From positions 425,436 through 489,435 of the forward strand of contig CAVTND010000012.1 in assembly GCA_963735955.1 (NCBI GenBank): a stretch of DNA of 64,000 nt, written 5' to 3'. The notes under the pieces were generated by a model, which had not been told where the DNA came from, ran no database searches, and worked only from the letters and a program-made list of their open reading frames with translations. Position 1 is the stretch's first letter. Every line of letters begins with the position of its first letter. Position numbers and translations under genes: made by a program. Shown here piece after piece: positions 27,499-37,121 of this stretch. Source of the stretch: CAVTND01 sp963735955. GTDB lineage: Bacteria > Pseudomonadota > Gammaproteobacteria > Burkholderiales > Burkholderiaceae_F.

Positions 27499-28611
27499 AT
27501 GAAACGGAAGATGACAACGCTGTGCTGCGCCGCGGCAGTGGCGATGGCTCTGTCGGCGCTCACTGGTTCAGCTCAAGCCGACGCGATCATTGATAACGGC
27601 ACGGTGCAGATGGGCGTCCGGGATCTTGGCGACCTGAATGTCTCAGGCGGCCCCTCCGGAGGTCCGAGCGGGACCACGATTGTCGGCCTGCGATCGCTGG
27701 TGACCGGTTCGGACTCGACCTCGCCGGGGTGCACTTGCGAAGGGTGGGGCGTGGCAATCAAAGGCACTACCACCACGGGGTATGCCAATAGCGCCGTCGG
27801 AACCGCACACCTGTCGCTGGTGAGTTTCAGTTCCACCGCGTCCAGCGCCGTTTCCGTGGTCAATGTGCTCGACGCGTCAGGCGCTGTCGCGCTTCAGGTG
27901 CGTCACGACTACCGCCCGCTCCCCACCACACCGTACCTGTACGCAGTGGTGGTGAGCATCACCAACCTCACGGGTAGCGATCTTGGCGCGGGAGATCTTC
28001 TCTACCGGCGGGTGATGGACTGGGATATTCCTTTCCCGGGCCAGGAGTCGGTCAGCATCCAGGGGGTTCCGGCCCTTCTTGGCGTCGCCAACGGTAACAA
28101 CGTGCGACGTACCGACAACAATGGATTCAACTCGGGGGACCCGTTCAGTTTCAGTTCGTACGGACTGCAGGACACAAACTTCGTAGATTCGGTGGCGGGT
28201 AATCTCCAAGGTTCAATCAGCTCCGATCAGGGCGCTCTCTTCGACTTCGAATTCGAGGCGCTGGCGGCCGGAGCGACGCGAATTTTTGCGACTTACTATG
28301 GCGCGGCGCCGGACAAAGCCGCTGCCGACCTTGCGCGAGCGATGGTCGACGGTGACCCAACCGACATCGAAATCGGCCTCTATTCGTACGGGTCGTGCAA
28401 GGCGCCTAGCACCGGCGGTTATCCGGCCGGCACCTTGCCTTGCGATGCCGCCACCGGAACTCCAACCACGTTCATCTTCGGCTTTGGTGCCTTGGGCGGT
28501 GTCCTGGTTCCGCCAGAGCCTCCTGGTCCGGGCGTTCCCGAGCCTGGTTCGCTTGCTCTGCTCGGTCTTGCGCTTGCGGCACTCGCTTCGAGCCGCCGTC
28601 GTCGAGCCTGA
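27499..28611 (+). CDS. PEP-CTERM sorting-domain protein
   Basis: A 370-residue secreted protein. An N-terminal signal peptide (MKRKMTTLCCAAAVAMALSA) ends near AQA. The body is rich in Gly, Ser, Thr and Val without a family I can name. The C-terminus is a textbook PEP-CTERM tripartite signal: VPEPGSLALLGLALAALASS followed by RRRRA. Exosortase (EpsH-type) recognises and cleaves this signal in Gram-negative bacteria that make exopolysaccharide. It is monocistronic, with a strong terminator 29 nt after the stop. No exosortase gene is in the window. Confidence 0.93.
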   Translation: MKRKMTTLCCAAAVAMALSALTGSAQADAIIDNGTVQMGVRDLGDLNVSGGPSGGPSGTTIVGLRSLVTGSDSTSPGCTCEGWGVAIKGTTTTGYANSAVGTAHLSLVSFSSTASSAVSVVNVLDASGAVALQVRHDYRPLPTTPYLYAVVVSITNLTGSDLGAGDLLYRRVMDWDIPFPGQESVSIQGVPALLGVANGNNVRRTDNNGFNSGDPFSFSSYGLQDTNFVDSVAGNLQGSISSDQGALFDFEFEALAAGATRIFATYYGAAPDKAAADLARAMVDGDPTDIEIGLYSYGSCKAPSTGGYPAGTLPCDAATGTPTTFIFGFGALGGVLVPPEPPGPGVPEPGSLALLGLALAALASSRRRRA

Positions 28612-28640
28612 ACTCGCCCACGCTGCTGCGGTTGTAGATG

Positions 28641-28675
28641 AGCCCCTCGCCGGCTGACCGGCGAGGGGCTTTCTC
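28641..28675 (+). terminator. Rho-independent terminator after the PEP-CTERM gene
   Basis: A perfect 13-bp stem (AGCCCCTCGCCGG at 28,641-28,653 with CCGGCGAGGGGCT at 28,658-28,670) encloses a CTGA loop and is followed by TTCTCTT. The stem is strong and the T-rich tail is short but adequate. Confidence 0.88.
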
Positions 28676-28726
28676 TTGAAGCACGCCGGGCGCGATAATG
28701 AGCCCCTACCTTGTGCTCATGCCCGG

Positions 28727-30046
28727 ATGCGAGCTAGAAACCGTCTTCCTGTCCTCGTTCTCGCGCTCGTTGGAATTGCCGCGTGCGGACTGACGTACGC
28801 CGTTCCCTTGCCCTTGCTGCCAGCACCGCAGCAGCAGGAAGAAACGGGAGCGATAGTGCCGGCGGCGCAGGCGCAGGTAAATGCAGGCTATGAGGCGCTC
28901 AATCAGAAGGACCTGGAGGCTGCGCAAAAGGCGTTTCTTCAGGCTTCCAAGCTGGATTCCCAGTCCGTCGCGGCCCTACTTGGGCTGGCTGAGGTAGCCC
29001 GCCTACGCGAGCAACGCGCCGACGTTGAGAAGTGGCTCAAGCAAGCGCTCGCGGTTGCCCCGAAGAACGCCGACGCGCAGCGGGCGTGGGGGCGATATCT
29101 GTTCGCGACTGGGAATCTTCCGGGCGCGGAAACAGCCTTGCGCAAGGCGATGGAACTCGATCCTCAGTCGGCCATCAGCTACCTCGACCTGGGCGATCTG
29201 TACATGGCCGGGTTGAATCAACCCAAAGAGGCTGCGGCCGCCTACAAGCGGGCGGTTGAGCTCAAGCCCGACCATGCCGGTGCCCGCAACGGCCTCGGTA
29301 CGGCGCTTGCGGCACTAGGCAGGACAGACCAGGCCATCGTGGAACTCGAGGCGTCAGCCAAGCTCGCGCCCGGAAATCCGTTGCCGCTCATGGGGATCGC
29401 CAAACTGTATGGCGACAAGAAGGACTATGCGAGGGCGCTCGAGGCTTATGACCGCGTATTGAAGGCGCAACCGGACTACGTTCCGGCGATGCTCGGCCGC
29501 GGCGACATTTTCATGCACGGGCGGCGAGATCCCTCCCAGGCCGCCACCGAGTATTTGCGAGCCGTGAAGCTCGCCCCTAAGAACGCTGCCGCTCAATTCA
29601 AGCTCGCGGTCGCTTACCACGCGCTCGGGAAGCTCGACGATGCGACGAGGCACTATCGTGCGGCGATTTCGGCAGACGGCAACTACGCACTCGCATTCAA
29701 CAACCTTGCGGCCATCGAAGCAGCGCGCAAGCAGGATCTCGACGGTGCCCTCAAGGCAGCCCGACGTGCCGTCGAACTTGCCCCGAGTGTCGCTGCGTTT
29801 CACGACACTCTGGGCAGTGTGTATCTCGCTCGCGGCGATCTCGATTCGGCCATCTCCGCTTTCCGCACCGCCGCAGGAATGAAGCCGCCCGACGCAGACT
29901 ACTATTACCGCCTCGGTCTGGCGCTCGATCAGAAGGGCCGAAAGGGCGAAGCGATAGCGGCGCTAAAGCAAGCGCTGGCCGTCAATCCAGAATTCGCCAA
30001 CGCTGCGGACACGCGTCGCCGGCTCTCCCAACTTGGCGGCGGTTGA
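28727..30046 (+). CDS. TPR-repeat lipoprotein
   Basis: I chose the ATG at 28,727 (MRARNRLPVLVLALVGIAAC), which gives a signal peptide with lipobox IAAC; the TTG at 28,676 lies in the preceding terminator tail. The 439-residue protein carries about ten tetratricopeptide repeats, e.g. GYEALNQKDLEAAQKAFLQA and AIAALKQALAVNPEFANA. TPR lipoproteins act as periplasmic scaffolds. TPR lipoproteins (PrsT-type) accompany exosortase systems, and this one follows a PEP-CTERM gene, but it is shorter than PrsT and the link is only positional. Confidence 0.82.
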   Translation: MRARNRLPVLVLALVGIAACGLTYAVPLPLLPAPQQQEETGAIVPAAQAQVNAGYEALNQKDLEAAQKAFLQASKLDSQSVAALLGLAEVARLREQRADVEKWLKQALAVAPKNADAQRAWGRYLFATGNLPGAETALRKAMELDPQSAISYLDLGDLYMAGLNQPKEAAAAYKRAVELKPDHAGARNGLGTALAALGRTDQAIVELEASAKLAPGNPLPLMGIAKLYGDKKDYARALEAYDRVLKAQPDYVPAMLGRGDIFMHGRRDPSQAATEYLRAVKLAPKNAAAQFKLAVAYHALGKLDDATRHYRAAISADGNYALAFNNLAAIEAARKQDLDGALKAARRAVELAPSVAAFHDTLGSVYLARGDLDSAISAFRTAAGMKPPDADYYYRLGLALDQKGRKGEAIAALKQALAVNPEFANAADTRRRLSQLGGG

Positions 30047-30146
30047 GTCGCGAGATCTGGCGAAGTTACAAGTCCTTATGCACGCTGATAGCTGTTAGCT
30101 TGGCTGCAAAGGCGGGGGTGGGACCTTGCTCCCACATCTATTGCCT

Positions 30147-31001
30147 CTAAGCCCCTTTGACAGCGACCACGCCGGCGACGACCGCCGCCACCCCGGCCCA
30201 TCGCCGCGGCGTCAGATTCTCATTCAGCAGTCTTGCGCCAATCAAGGTCGCGAACAGCACGGAGGTCTCGCGCAGCGAAGCCACCAGCGCGACCGGTGCC
30301 TTGGTCATCGCCCAGACCGAAATGGCGTAGGCGGCGGCCGAGAGCCCTCCTCCGATCAGGCCCGCGCGGCGCCGCTCCCGCGAGGCATCTATGAAGGCCA
30401 TGCGACGCGTCGCGAGCATGTAGACAGAGAAAGGGTATCGCATCCAGCACGAAGAGCCAGACGATGTAGGCCCAAGGGTCGCCAGCGAGGCGCGCGCCCG
30501 GTGCCGTCGATCAAGGTGTAGGTGGCGATCACGGCCGCATTGGCAAGCGCGAAACCGACGGCTCGGCCATGGCCGGCCAGGACGGTAGTCCGGCCGTGCC
30601 GACGCATTGCAAGTGCGATGACGCCCAGTGAAATCAGCAGCATCCCGGCCCAGCTGATCGCCCCCGGCAGTTCGCGCAGCCAGATCAATGCCGAGCAAGC
30701 CGGTGATCAAAGGCGCAACGCCGCGCATCAGCGGGTACACCAGCGACAGGTCGCCGCTGCGGTAGGCGTTGACCATGAAGAAGTAGTAGGCGAGGTGCGT
30801 CGCGATCGAGGCCATGATGTAGGGCCAGCTCGCGGCGGCGGGCAGCGGCACCAGGAACAGGAACGGAGCCGCAACGAGGCCGGCGCCGGCCACGATCGAG
30901 GCGGTGTCGATCAGTACGTCACGGCCGCCCTTGATCATGGCGTTCCATGAAGCGTGCAGCAGCGCGGCCAGCAACACCGCGAACGACACCTCCAGGCTCA
31001 T
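30147..31001 (-). CDS. EamA/DMT-family transporter (frameshifted)
   Basis: The start MSLEVSFAVLLAALLHASWN at 31,001 opens a protein of about 284 residues with ten expected membrane segments and two EamA repeats; the second ends AGVAAVVAGVVAVKGA. Reading requires frame changes near 30,685, 30,495 and 30,440. The middle piece (ISWAGMLLISLGVIALAM) is clearly part of the family, so these look like consensus errors. DMT exporters move amino acids or other metabolites. It lies 40 nt after alanine dehydrogenase and ends the long minus-strand run; it is convergent with the TPR gene. Confidence 0.75.
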   Translation of the reverse strand: MSLEVSFAVLLAALLHASWNAMIKGGRDVLIDTASIVAGAGLVAAPFLFLVPLPAAASWPYIMASIATHLAYYFFMVNAYRSGDLSLVYPLMRGVAPLITGLLGIDLAARTAGGDQLGRDAADFTGRHRTCNASARPDYRPGRPWPSRRFRACQCGRDRHLHLDRRHRARASLATLGPTSSGSSCWMRYPFSVYMLATRRMAFIDASRERRRAGLIGGGLSAAAYAISVWAMTKAPVALVASLRETSVLFATLIGARLLNENLTPRRWAGVAAVVAGVVAVKGA

Positions 31002-31041
31002 CGAGAAGGGCCGCAGTGCGGCACTGCAGCGCGGTGTCGCC

Positions 31042-32161
31042 TCACGGCGGAAGCACGGCGTCGGCGGCGACGAAGGGAAGGTTGAGCGCCCTGGCCACTG
31101 CCTTGTAGGTCACCTTGCCGAGGGCAATGTTGAGCCCCGCCTTCAGGTGCGGATTGTCGAGCAGGGCCTTGCGCCAACCCTTGTCGGCGAGTTGCAGGGC
31201 GAACGGCAGGGTCGCGTTGTTGAGTGCATAGGTCGACGTGCGGGGCACTGCGCCAGGCATGTTGGCAACCATGTAATGGACGACGTCATCGATTACATAG
31301 GTCGGTTCCGCGTGGGTGGTCGGGCGCGAAGTCTCGACGCTGCCGCCCTGGTCGATCGCCACGTCGACGATGACCGAACCTGGCTTCATCTGCGCCAGCA
31401 TCGACTTGGTGACCAGCTTGGGCGCGGCCGCGCCCGGTATCAGTACGCCGGAGATCACGAGGTCGGCGCGCAGGACCTCGCGTTCGACGTTGTCGCGATT
31501 TGAGAAGGCCGTGGTCGCGCGGCCATTGAACATGGCGTCGATCCGCCGCAGCGCATCGATCGACTGGTCGATGACGACGACCTGCGCGCCGGTGCCCGAC
31601 CGCCATCTGTGCCGCATTGGTACCGACCACCCCGGCACCAAGAATGACGATGCGACCCGGCGGCACGCCGGCCACGCCGCCGAGCAGTACGCCCATGCCG
31701 CCGGCGGACTTTTCGAGACAGCGCGCGCCGGCCTGCACCGCGAGCCGCCCTGCCACTTCCGACATCGGCGCCAGCAGCGGCAGGCCACCGGCCGCATTGG
31801 TCACCGTTTCATAGGCGATGCAGACCGCACCGCTCGTGATCAGATCGGCCGCCTGTTGCGGGTCTGGCGCCAGATGCAGATACGTGAAAAGTATCTGCCC
31901 TTCGCGCAGCATGGCGCGCTCGACCGCCTGTGGCTCCTTGACCTTGATGATCATTTCCGCGCTGGCAAAGACCTGTTCGGCGCTGGTGGCGATCTGGGCG
32001 CCGGCGCGTTCGTAGTCGTCATCGCCTGCGCCGATTCCCGCGCCCGCACCGGTCTGCACGCAGACCGCATGTCCGCGCGAGACGAGCTCTCGCACGGACG
32101 ATGGCGTGAGTCCCACCCGATACTCGTGAACCTTGATTTCCTTCGGTACGCCGATCAGCAT
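31042..32161 (-). CDS. ald: Alanine dehydrogenase (one frameshift)
   Basis: The start MLIGVPKEIKVHEYRVGLTP at 32,161 and the end VARALNLPFVAADAVLPP give about 373 residues, the normal Ald length. Substrate residues are visible: Arg in EYRVGL, Lys in IIKVKEP, His in LFTYLHLAPD. The NAD fold has VILGAGVVGTNAAQMA. A frameshift near 31,600 splits the Rossmann domain; both pieces are well conserved, so I read one gene. The enzyme interconverts alanine and pyruvate with NAD. It follows the flavoprotein gene by 14 nt and could recycle amino groups released upstream in the operon. Confidence 0.88.
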
Positions 32162-32175
32162 GGCCAGGCTCCCGC

Positions 32176-34698
32176 TCAGGACTTGATACGCAATGAGGCT
32201 GGATCGTAAGGGGCTTTGAGTGAAACGGCCGCGACAAAGTGATCCCCGGCAAGGTCGATCGTGTAGGAACCAGCCTCGATCCAGGCCTTGTCGGCCAGGC
32301 CCTTCCGCATTGTTGATCACGCCAAGTGCGACCGGCTTGCCCAGGGTATGGCCGAAGGCCGCCGAGGTCACAAAGCCGACCGGCGCCTGATCGCGCAGGA
32401 TCAGTTCGCCGCCCCAGAGGTTCGTGTGCGGGGCATCGACGACGAGCGAAACGACGCGTTTCCGCACTCCGGCAGCAGGCGCGCGCAACAATGCGTCGTG
32501 TCCGCGAAAGCCGCCGTCCTTGTCGAGCCTGACTGCGAATCCCAGCCCCGCTTCGTAGGGTGTGATGTCAGGTGTCAGCTCACGGCCCCAGGCGCGATAG
32601 CCCTTCTCCAGCCGCAGTGAGTCGATCGCGTAGTAACCGGCATTGGCTACACCGAGATCGCGCCCGGCTGCCATCACCGCTTCGTAGACAGCGACCGCAA
32701 ACTCGACCGGCGAATAGAGCTCCCATCCGAGCTCACCGACGTAGGTCAGTCGTGTGGCGCGCACTGTCGCATAACCGAGGTCGATCTCCCGCGAGGTGCC
32801 GAACGGGAAAGCCTCGTTGTCGAAGCGCGTGGTCGAGATCCGCTGCAGCAGTTCGCGTGAACGCGGCCCCATGACGGCGAGCATCGCGTACATCGCGGTG
32901 ACATCGACGACTTCACAGCGCAATTGACGACGCGCGACTTCGCGTTCGATCAGGTCGCGATCGCGCACCGCCTGGGCGCTGCCGGTCACCACCAGGTAGT
33001 CGTTCCACTCGATGCATGTGATCGTCAGGTCGCTCTCGTAGCCGCCACGCTCGTTCAGCAGCCCGGTGTAGACAGTGGCACCGGGAGATTGCGGCACCAG
33101 GTTGGCGGCCAGGCGCTGCAGCAGTTCGCAGGCGTCCGGCCCCTTGATTGCGAGCTTGGCGAAAGAGCTCATGTCGAACACGGCGACCCGCTCGCGGCAG
33201 GCCTGGTGTTCCGCGGCAACCCACGCATGCCAGTTCTGGTGGCCCCAGCCATAGTCGATCTTCGCCTCGGCCGGCGAAGGCGCGAAGAAGTTGGCGCGTT
33301 CCCAGCCCATCTTCGAGCCGAAACTGGCGTTTGCTGCGTGCAGGTGCACGTACAGGGGCGAGCGCCGAAACGGGCGCGCGCTTTCCAGCTCGCGGTTCGG
33401 CCACGGCATCTTGTAGTGCATGCCGAGCACTTCCTTGATCCGATCCGGCAGCCAGGTCTCGTTGCCGTTGAATCGCGCGAAGCGGCGGATGTCGACCGGC
33501 CACAGATCCAGCGTCGGCTCGCCCTGCACGACCCATTCGGCGAGCGCCTTGCCGGCGCCACCGCTCGATGCGATGCCCATCGAGTTGAAGCCGCAGCCGA
33601 CGTAGACGTTGGCCAGCCCCGGCGCCGGGCCGAGGATGAAGTTGTTGTCGGCGGTAAAGGACTCGGGGCCGTTGTAGAACTGCTTGATGCGCGCCGTCTC
33701 CATTGCCGGTACTCGATGCAGCGCGTTCTCCATCAGGATCTGGAATGCATCCCAGTTGTCGGGCAGCAGCTGGAATTCAAAATTCTCCGGTATGCCGCCG
33801 CGGTGCGCCGCGCTCTGCAGCCAGGGCGTGGCGTCGGGCTCGAAGCCGCCCATCAGCAGCCCACCGACCTCCTCCTTGAAGTAGATGTAGCCGTCCGGAT
33901 CGCGCATCACCGGCAGGTCGCGGTGCACGCCGGCGATCCGATCGGTGACGATGTAGAAGTGCTCGCATGAAAACAGCGGCACCGTCACGCCCATGCGCCC
34001 GGCCGAGTGCGCGCGACCACTGGCCGCCGGCCAGGACGACGATGTCGGCGGCGATACGTCCGTTGGCTCCGCTCTTGCTGGTCCAGTCCAGGTGCGAGAT
34101 GCGTTTGCTGCCTGCCGTGACTGCCGCCTGCGGCGCGGTGACGCGCACGCCTTCGCATATGCGCACGCCGCGATTGCGCGCGCCCTTGGCGAGCGCCAGT
34201 GTCAGGTCGGCCGGATTGGCCTTGCCGTCGCCCGGCAGCCAGACTGCGCCCGCAAGATCATCAATGCGCATGATCGGATAGCGCTCGCCCGCCTGAGCTG
34301 CCGTGATGACGTCGCAGTCGACACCGTAGGCGCGCGCTACCGCGGCCGTACGCTTCAGTTGCACCATGCGGTCGGCGCTGCGAGCCACGGCGAGCGAACC
34401 ACATTGCTTCCAGCCGGTCGAAAGTCCGGTCTCGGCTTCGAGTTTGGAATAGAGCTCGGTCGAGTAGCGGATCAGGCGCGTCATGCTCTCCTGCGCGCGC
34501 AGCTGCCCGACCAGGCCGGCCGCATGCCAGGTCGTGCCCGAGGTCAGCTCGACCCTGCTCGAGCAGCACGATGTCCTTCTCGCCGAGCGCACTCAGGTGA
34601 TAGGCGACCGAGCAGCCCATGATGCCGCCGCCGATGATCACGATGCGCGCAGCCTGCGGCGGTGTCACGGCCGTGACCAGGGACTGACTCGGATTCAT
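32176..34698 (-). CDS. Dimethylglycine/sarcosine dehydrogenase-like flavoprotein with GcvT domain (frameshifted)
   Basis: About 840 residues in the four-part layout of mitochondrial-type dimethylglycine and sarcosine dehydrogenases. An N-terminal FAD-binding DAO domain (RIVIIGGGIMGCSVAYHLSA, then ELTSGTTWHAAGLVGQLR with the flavin-linked His) is followed by an FAO_M linker (FYNGPESFTADNNFILGP) and a GcvT aminomethyltransferase domain (MGWERANFFAP, then GYYAIDSLRLEKGYRAWGRE). The C-terminal barrel ends SLKAPYDPASLRIKS. Frames change near 34,545, 34,000 and 32,310. The enzyme would oxidise an N-methyl amino acid and pass formaldehyde to tetrahydrofolate; the substrate is not determined. Confidence 0.85.
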
Positions 34699-34799
34699 CG
34701 CCAGCCGCCGCCCTGTTTACTCTTGTTCTGCGCGCGCCCGCCCGGCCGCCCGAAGGGGGCGCGCCTATTCAGGGTTGAGCGGCCGCGCAGCGGACGTCC

Positions 34800-34846
34800 C
34801 GTGAACGATGCGCGTGCGACGCGGAGCGTCGCGTACATCGTTCACG
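34800..34846. repeat. 47-nt interrupted palindrome at the 3' end of the aldehyde dehydrogenase gene
   Basis: CGTGAACGATG (34,800-34,810) pairs with CATCGTTCACG (34,836-34,846), and inside it GCGACGC pairs with GCGTCGC around a GGA loop. The outer arm includes the aldehyde dehydrogenase stop codon. No T-run follows on either strand, so it may be an RNA processing or stabilising hairpin or a Rho-type boundary rather than an intrinsic terminator. Confidence 0.6.
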
Positions 34847-36212
34847 CACTCTTCAAATGCCATCCCTTGGTTCGCGTGAAAGTCTCGATGCCGTAGGTCG
34901 ACAGGGTCAGTCCGACGCCCGAGTGGCCAACGCCGCTCCATGGCAAGCGCGGGCTCACGCGATCGCAGCAGTTCCAGTAGACGCTGCCGGCGTGAACCTG
35001 CGCCAGCAGCCGCTGCGCGCGCGCTTCATCCCGCGTGTAGACACCGGCGGTCAGTCCGTACTCGGTGTCGTTCATCAAACGGACCGCCTCCTCGTCGCCG
35101 CTGACCTTCTGGATGCCGATGATGGGGCCGAAGCTTTCCTCGCGCATCAGATCCATCGTGTGATTGACGTTCGACAGCACGGTCGGCGCAAACCAGTGTT
35201 CGCCCGGCAGGTCGAGCTTGTCGCCGCCGGTCAGCACCGTGGCGCCCTTGGCCACTGCATCCGCCACCTGCAGCTGCAGGATCTTGACCTGCGGCGCGCG
35301 CGTCAGCGGGCCGATGTAGGTGTCTTCCATCGTCGGCTCGCCGATCTTGAAGCTCTTGACTTCACTGACGAAGGCGCTGACGAAGGCATCGTGAATCTTT
35401 TCGTGCACGTAGATGCGCTCGACCGAGCAACAGCTTTGCCCGGTGTTGTACATCGCGCCATCTGCAAGCGATGCGGCGGCGGTGGCAGGGTCGACGTCCT
35501 CGCAGACATAGGTCGGATCCTTGCCTCCGAGTTCGAGCTGCAGCTTGGCCAGACGCAGCGCCACCGCCTGCGCGATCTTGATTCCGGTGTGATACGAGCC
35601 CGTGAAGAACACGCCGTCGACCGGCTCCTTCAACAGTTCGACGCCGACCCGGCCGCCGCCGACGAGCACCTGGAACACATCCTGCGGTACGCCGGACATG
35701 TGCAGCAGATTGCCGATTTCCAGTCCCGTCAGAGTTGCATACTCGCTCGGCTTGTACAGCACAGCGTTGCCAGCGAGCAGTGCCGGCACGAACACGTTGG
35801 CACCGACAAAATACGGATAGTTCCAGGCCGAGATGTTGGCGATCACACCGAGCGGCACATGCTCGATCACCTCGCGCATGCGGCCTTCACGGAATACCTC
35901 GCGCTGCGCCAGGGTCGGTTCCACCTGCTCAATGAAGAAGTCGAGCCGCGCCAGCAGGCCGCTGAGTTCGTTGCGGGCCTGCTTGATCGGTTTGCCGACT
36001 TCCGAGGTAAGTACCGCGGCAAGCCGCTCCTGTTCGTGGACTACCGCCTCGCGAAACCGCCGGATCGCATTCAGGCGTGCGCTCAAGGGAGTGTTTGCCC
36101 AGGCGGGCTGCGCGATGCGTGCCGCCTTGTACTTGGCAACGATGCTTTCGTGGGTGTCCGGCGGCAGCTCGGCGATGACACTGCCGTTGGCAGGATTGAT
36201 GACAGTCAGCAT
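34842..36212 (-). CDS. NAD(P)-dependent aldehyde dehydrogenase
   Basis: A 456-residue aldehyde dehydrogenase starting MLTVINPANGSVIAELPPDT. The active-site Glu lies in LQLELGGKDPTYVC and the catalytic Cys in MYNTGQSCCSVERIYV; cofactor residues include YKPSEYATLTG. The sequence resembles the succinate-semialdehyde/aminobutyraldehyde part of the superfamily. It sits 10 nt after the enoyl-CoA hydratase-like gene, near a PuuD-like amidotransferase and an iron alcohol dehydrogenase, which suggests oxidation of an amino-aldehyde or semialdehyde. The exact substrate is unknown. Confidence 0.85.
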   Translation of the reverse strand: MLTVINPANGSVIAELPPDTHESIVAKYKAARIAQPAWANTPLSARLNAIRRFREAVVHEQERLAAVLTSEVGKPIKQARNELSGLLARLDFFIEQVEPTLAQREVFREGRMREVIEHVPLGVIANISAWNYPYFVGANVFVPALLAGNAVLYKPSEYATLTGLEIGNLLHMSGVPQDVFQVLVGGGRVGVELLKEPVDGVFFTGSYHTGIKIAQAVALRLAKLQLELGGKDPTYVCEDVDPATAAASLADGAMYNTGQSCCSVERIYVHEKIHDAFVSAFVSEVKSFKIGEPTMEDTYIGPLTRAPQVKILQLQVADAVAKGATVLTGGDKLDLPGEHWFAPTVLSNVNHTMDLMREESFGPIIGIQKVSGDEEAVRLMNDTEYGLTAGVYTRDEARAQRLLAQVHAGSVYWNCCDRVSPRLPWSGVGHSGVGLTLSTYGIETFTRTKGWHLKSA

Positions 36213-36222
36213 GATGAGTTGT

Positions 36223-37110
36223 TCAGCGTTTGCGAAGATGTCGTACCTGCTCCCGCGCTTCCTCGCCTTCGGGAATCGGTCGCCCGGAGTCGCGCCATTC
36301 GACTGCCGAATGAAAGCCGTGCTGCTCGGCCTGCGCGCGAAACCACACGCCCTCGGGGTTATGGCGTGTGATGCCGTCGAACAGAGTCGCCAGCATCTGG
36401 GTCGAGGACAGGCCCATGTTTTCGTATGCCTGGTTGATGACCAGCTTCTGCATCATCAGCATCGAGCGCGGCACTCCTGCCATCCGTTCAGCCAGCGCAT
36501 CGACCGTGGCGTCAAGCTCGGCGGCAGGCACGGCCTCGAGCGCAAGCCCCCACTCCCTCGCAGTGGTGCCGTCGATCGTGTCGCCGGTGAACAGCAAGCG
36601 CTTGGCGCGTTGCATACCGACCCGATAGAGCCATAGCGCGGTGCTTGGACAGCCCCAGACCCGCGCGGGCATATAGCCGATGCGCGCGGCCGATTCCATG
36701 ACCAGGAAATCGCATGCCAGGGCGATGTCCGATCCTCCGCCCACGGCGTATTGCTGCACTCGGCAGATCGTCGGCTTGTGGCAGCGCCAGAGGCTCATGA
36801 TGTCGTCGGTCGCGCCCTTCATCCAGCGATAGTCGAGCATCGGGTCCCAGGGCATTTCGCTCTGCAGCCATTCGTGATGCCCGGGCTGCTCGGCGGATTC
36901 CTTCATGTCGTATCCGGCGCAAAAAGCGCGACCTGCCCCCTGCACAACAATGACGTGGACTTCGTTGTCATCGCTGGCCTTCTCGACGGCGCGCCTGAGC
37001 TCGCCCGGCATTGCGGGCGAGATCGCATTCAGGCGCTCAGGCCGGTTCAGTGTGATACGGGCAATGCGCGGATTGCGGCCGTCCTTGGCGTAAAGCAGCG
37101 TGTCAAACAT
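36223..37110 (-). CDS. Enoyl-CoA hydratase/isomerase (crotonase) family protein
   Basis: A 295-residue crotonase-fold protein. The first oxyanion strand is FCAGYDMKES and the second CoA-binding loop is QQYAVGGGSDIALACDFLVM. The position usually holding one catalytic glutamate reads ARVWGCPSTALWLY, so hydratase chemistry is uncertain and isomerase, hydrolase or dehalogenase roles are possible. The start MFDTLLYAKDGRNPRIARIT is well placed. It lies 11 nt after the PuuD-like gene and 10 nt before the aldehyde dehydrogenase, in the same operon. Confidence 0.8.
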   Translation of the reverse strand: MFDTLLYAKDGRNPRIARITLNRPERLNAISPAMPGELRRAVEKASDDNEVHVIVVQGAGRAFCAGYDMKESAEQPGHHEWLQSEMPWDPMLDYRWMKGATDDIMSLWRCHKPTICRVQQYAVGGGSDIALACDFLVMESAARIGYMPARVWGCPSTALWLYRVGMQRAKRLLFTGDTIDGTTAREWGLALEAVPAAELDATVDALAERMAGVPRSMLMMQKLVINQAYENMGLSSTQMLATLFDGITRHNPEGVWFRAQAEQHGFHSAVEWRDSGRPIPEGEEAREQVRHLRKR

Positions 37111-37121
37111 CGGAGCTTGCG

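Noticed and set aside
30118..30135. GTGGGA/TCCCAC hairpin between the TPR and EamA genes as terminator
   Set aside because: Short stem without a T-run on either strand.
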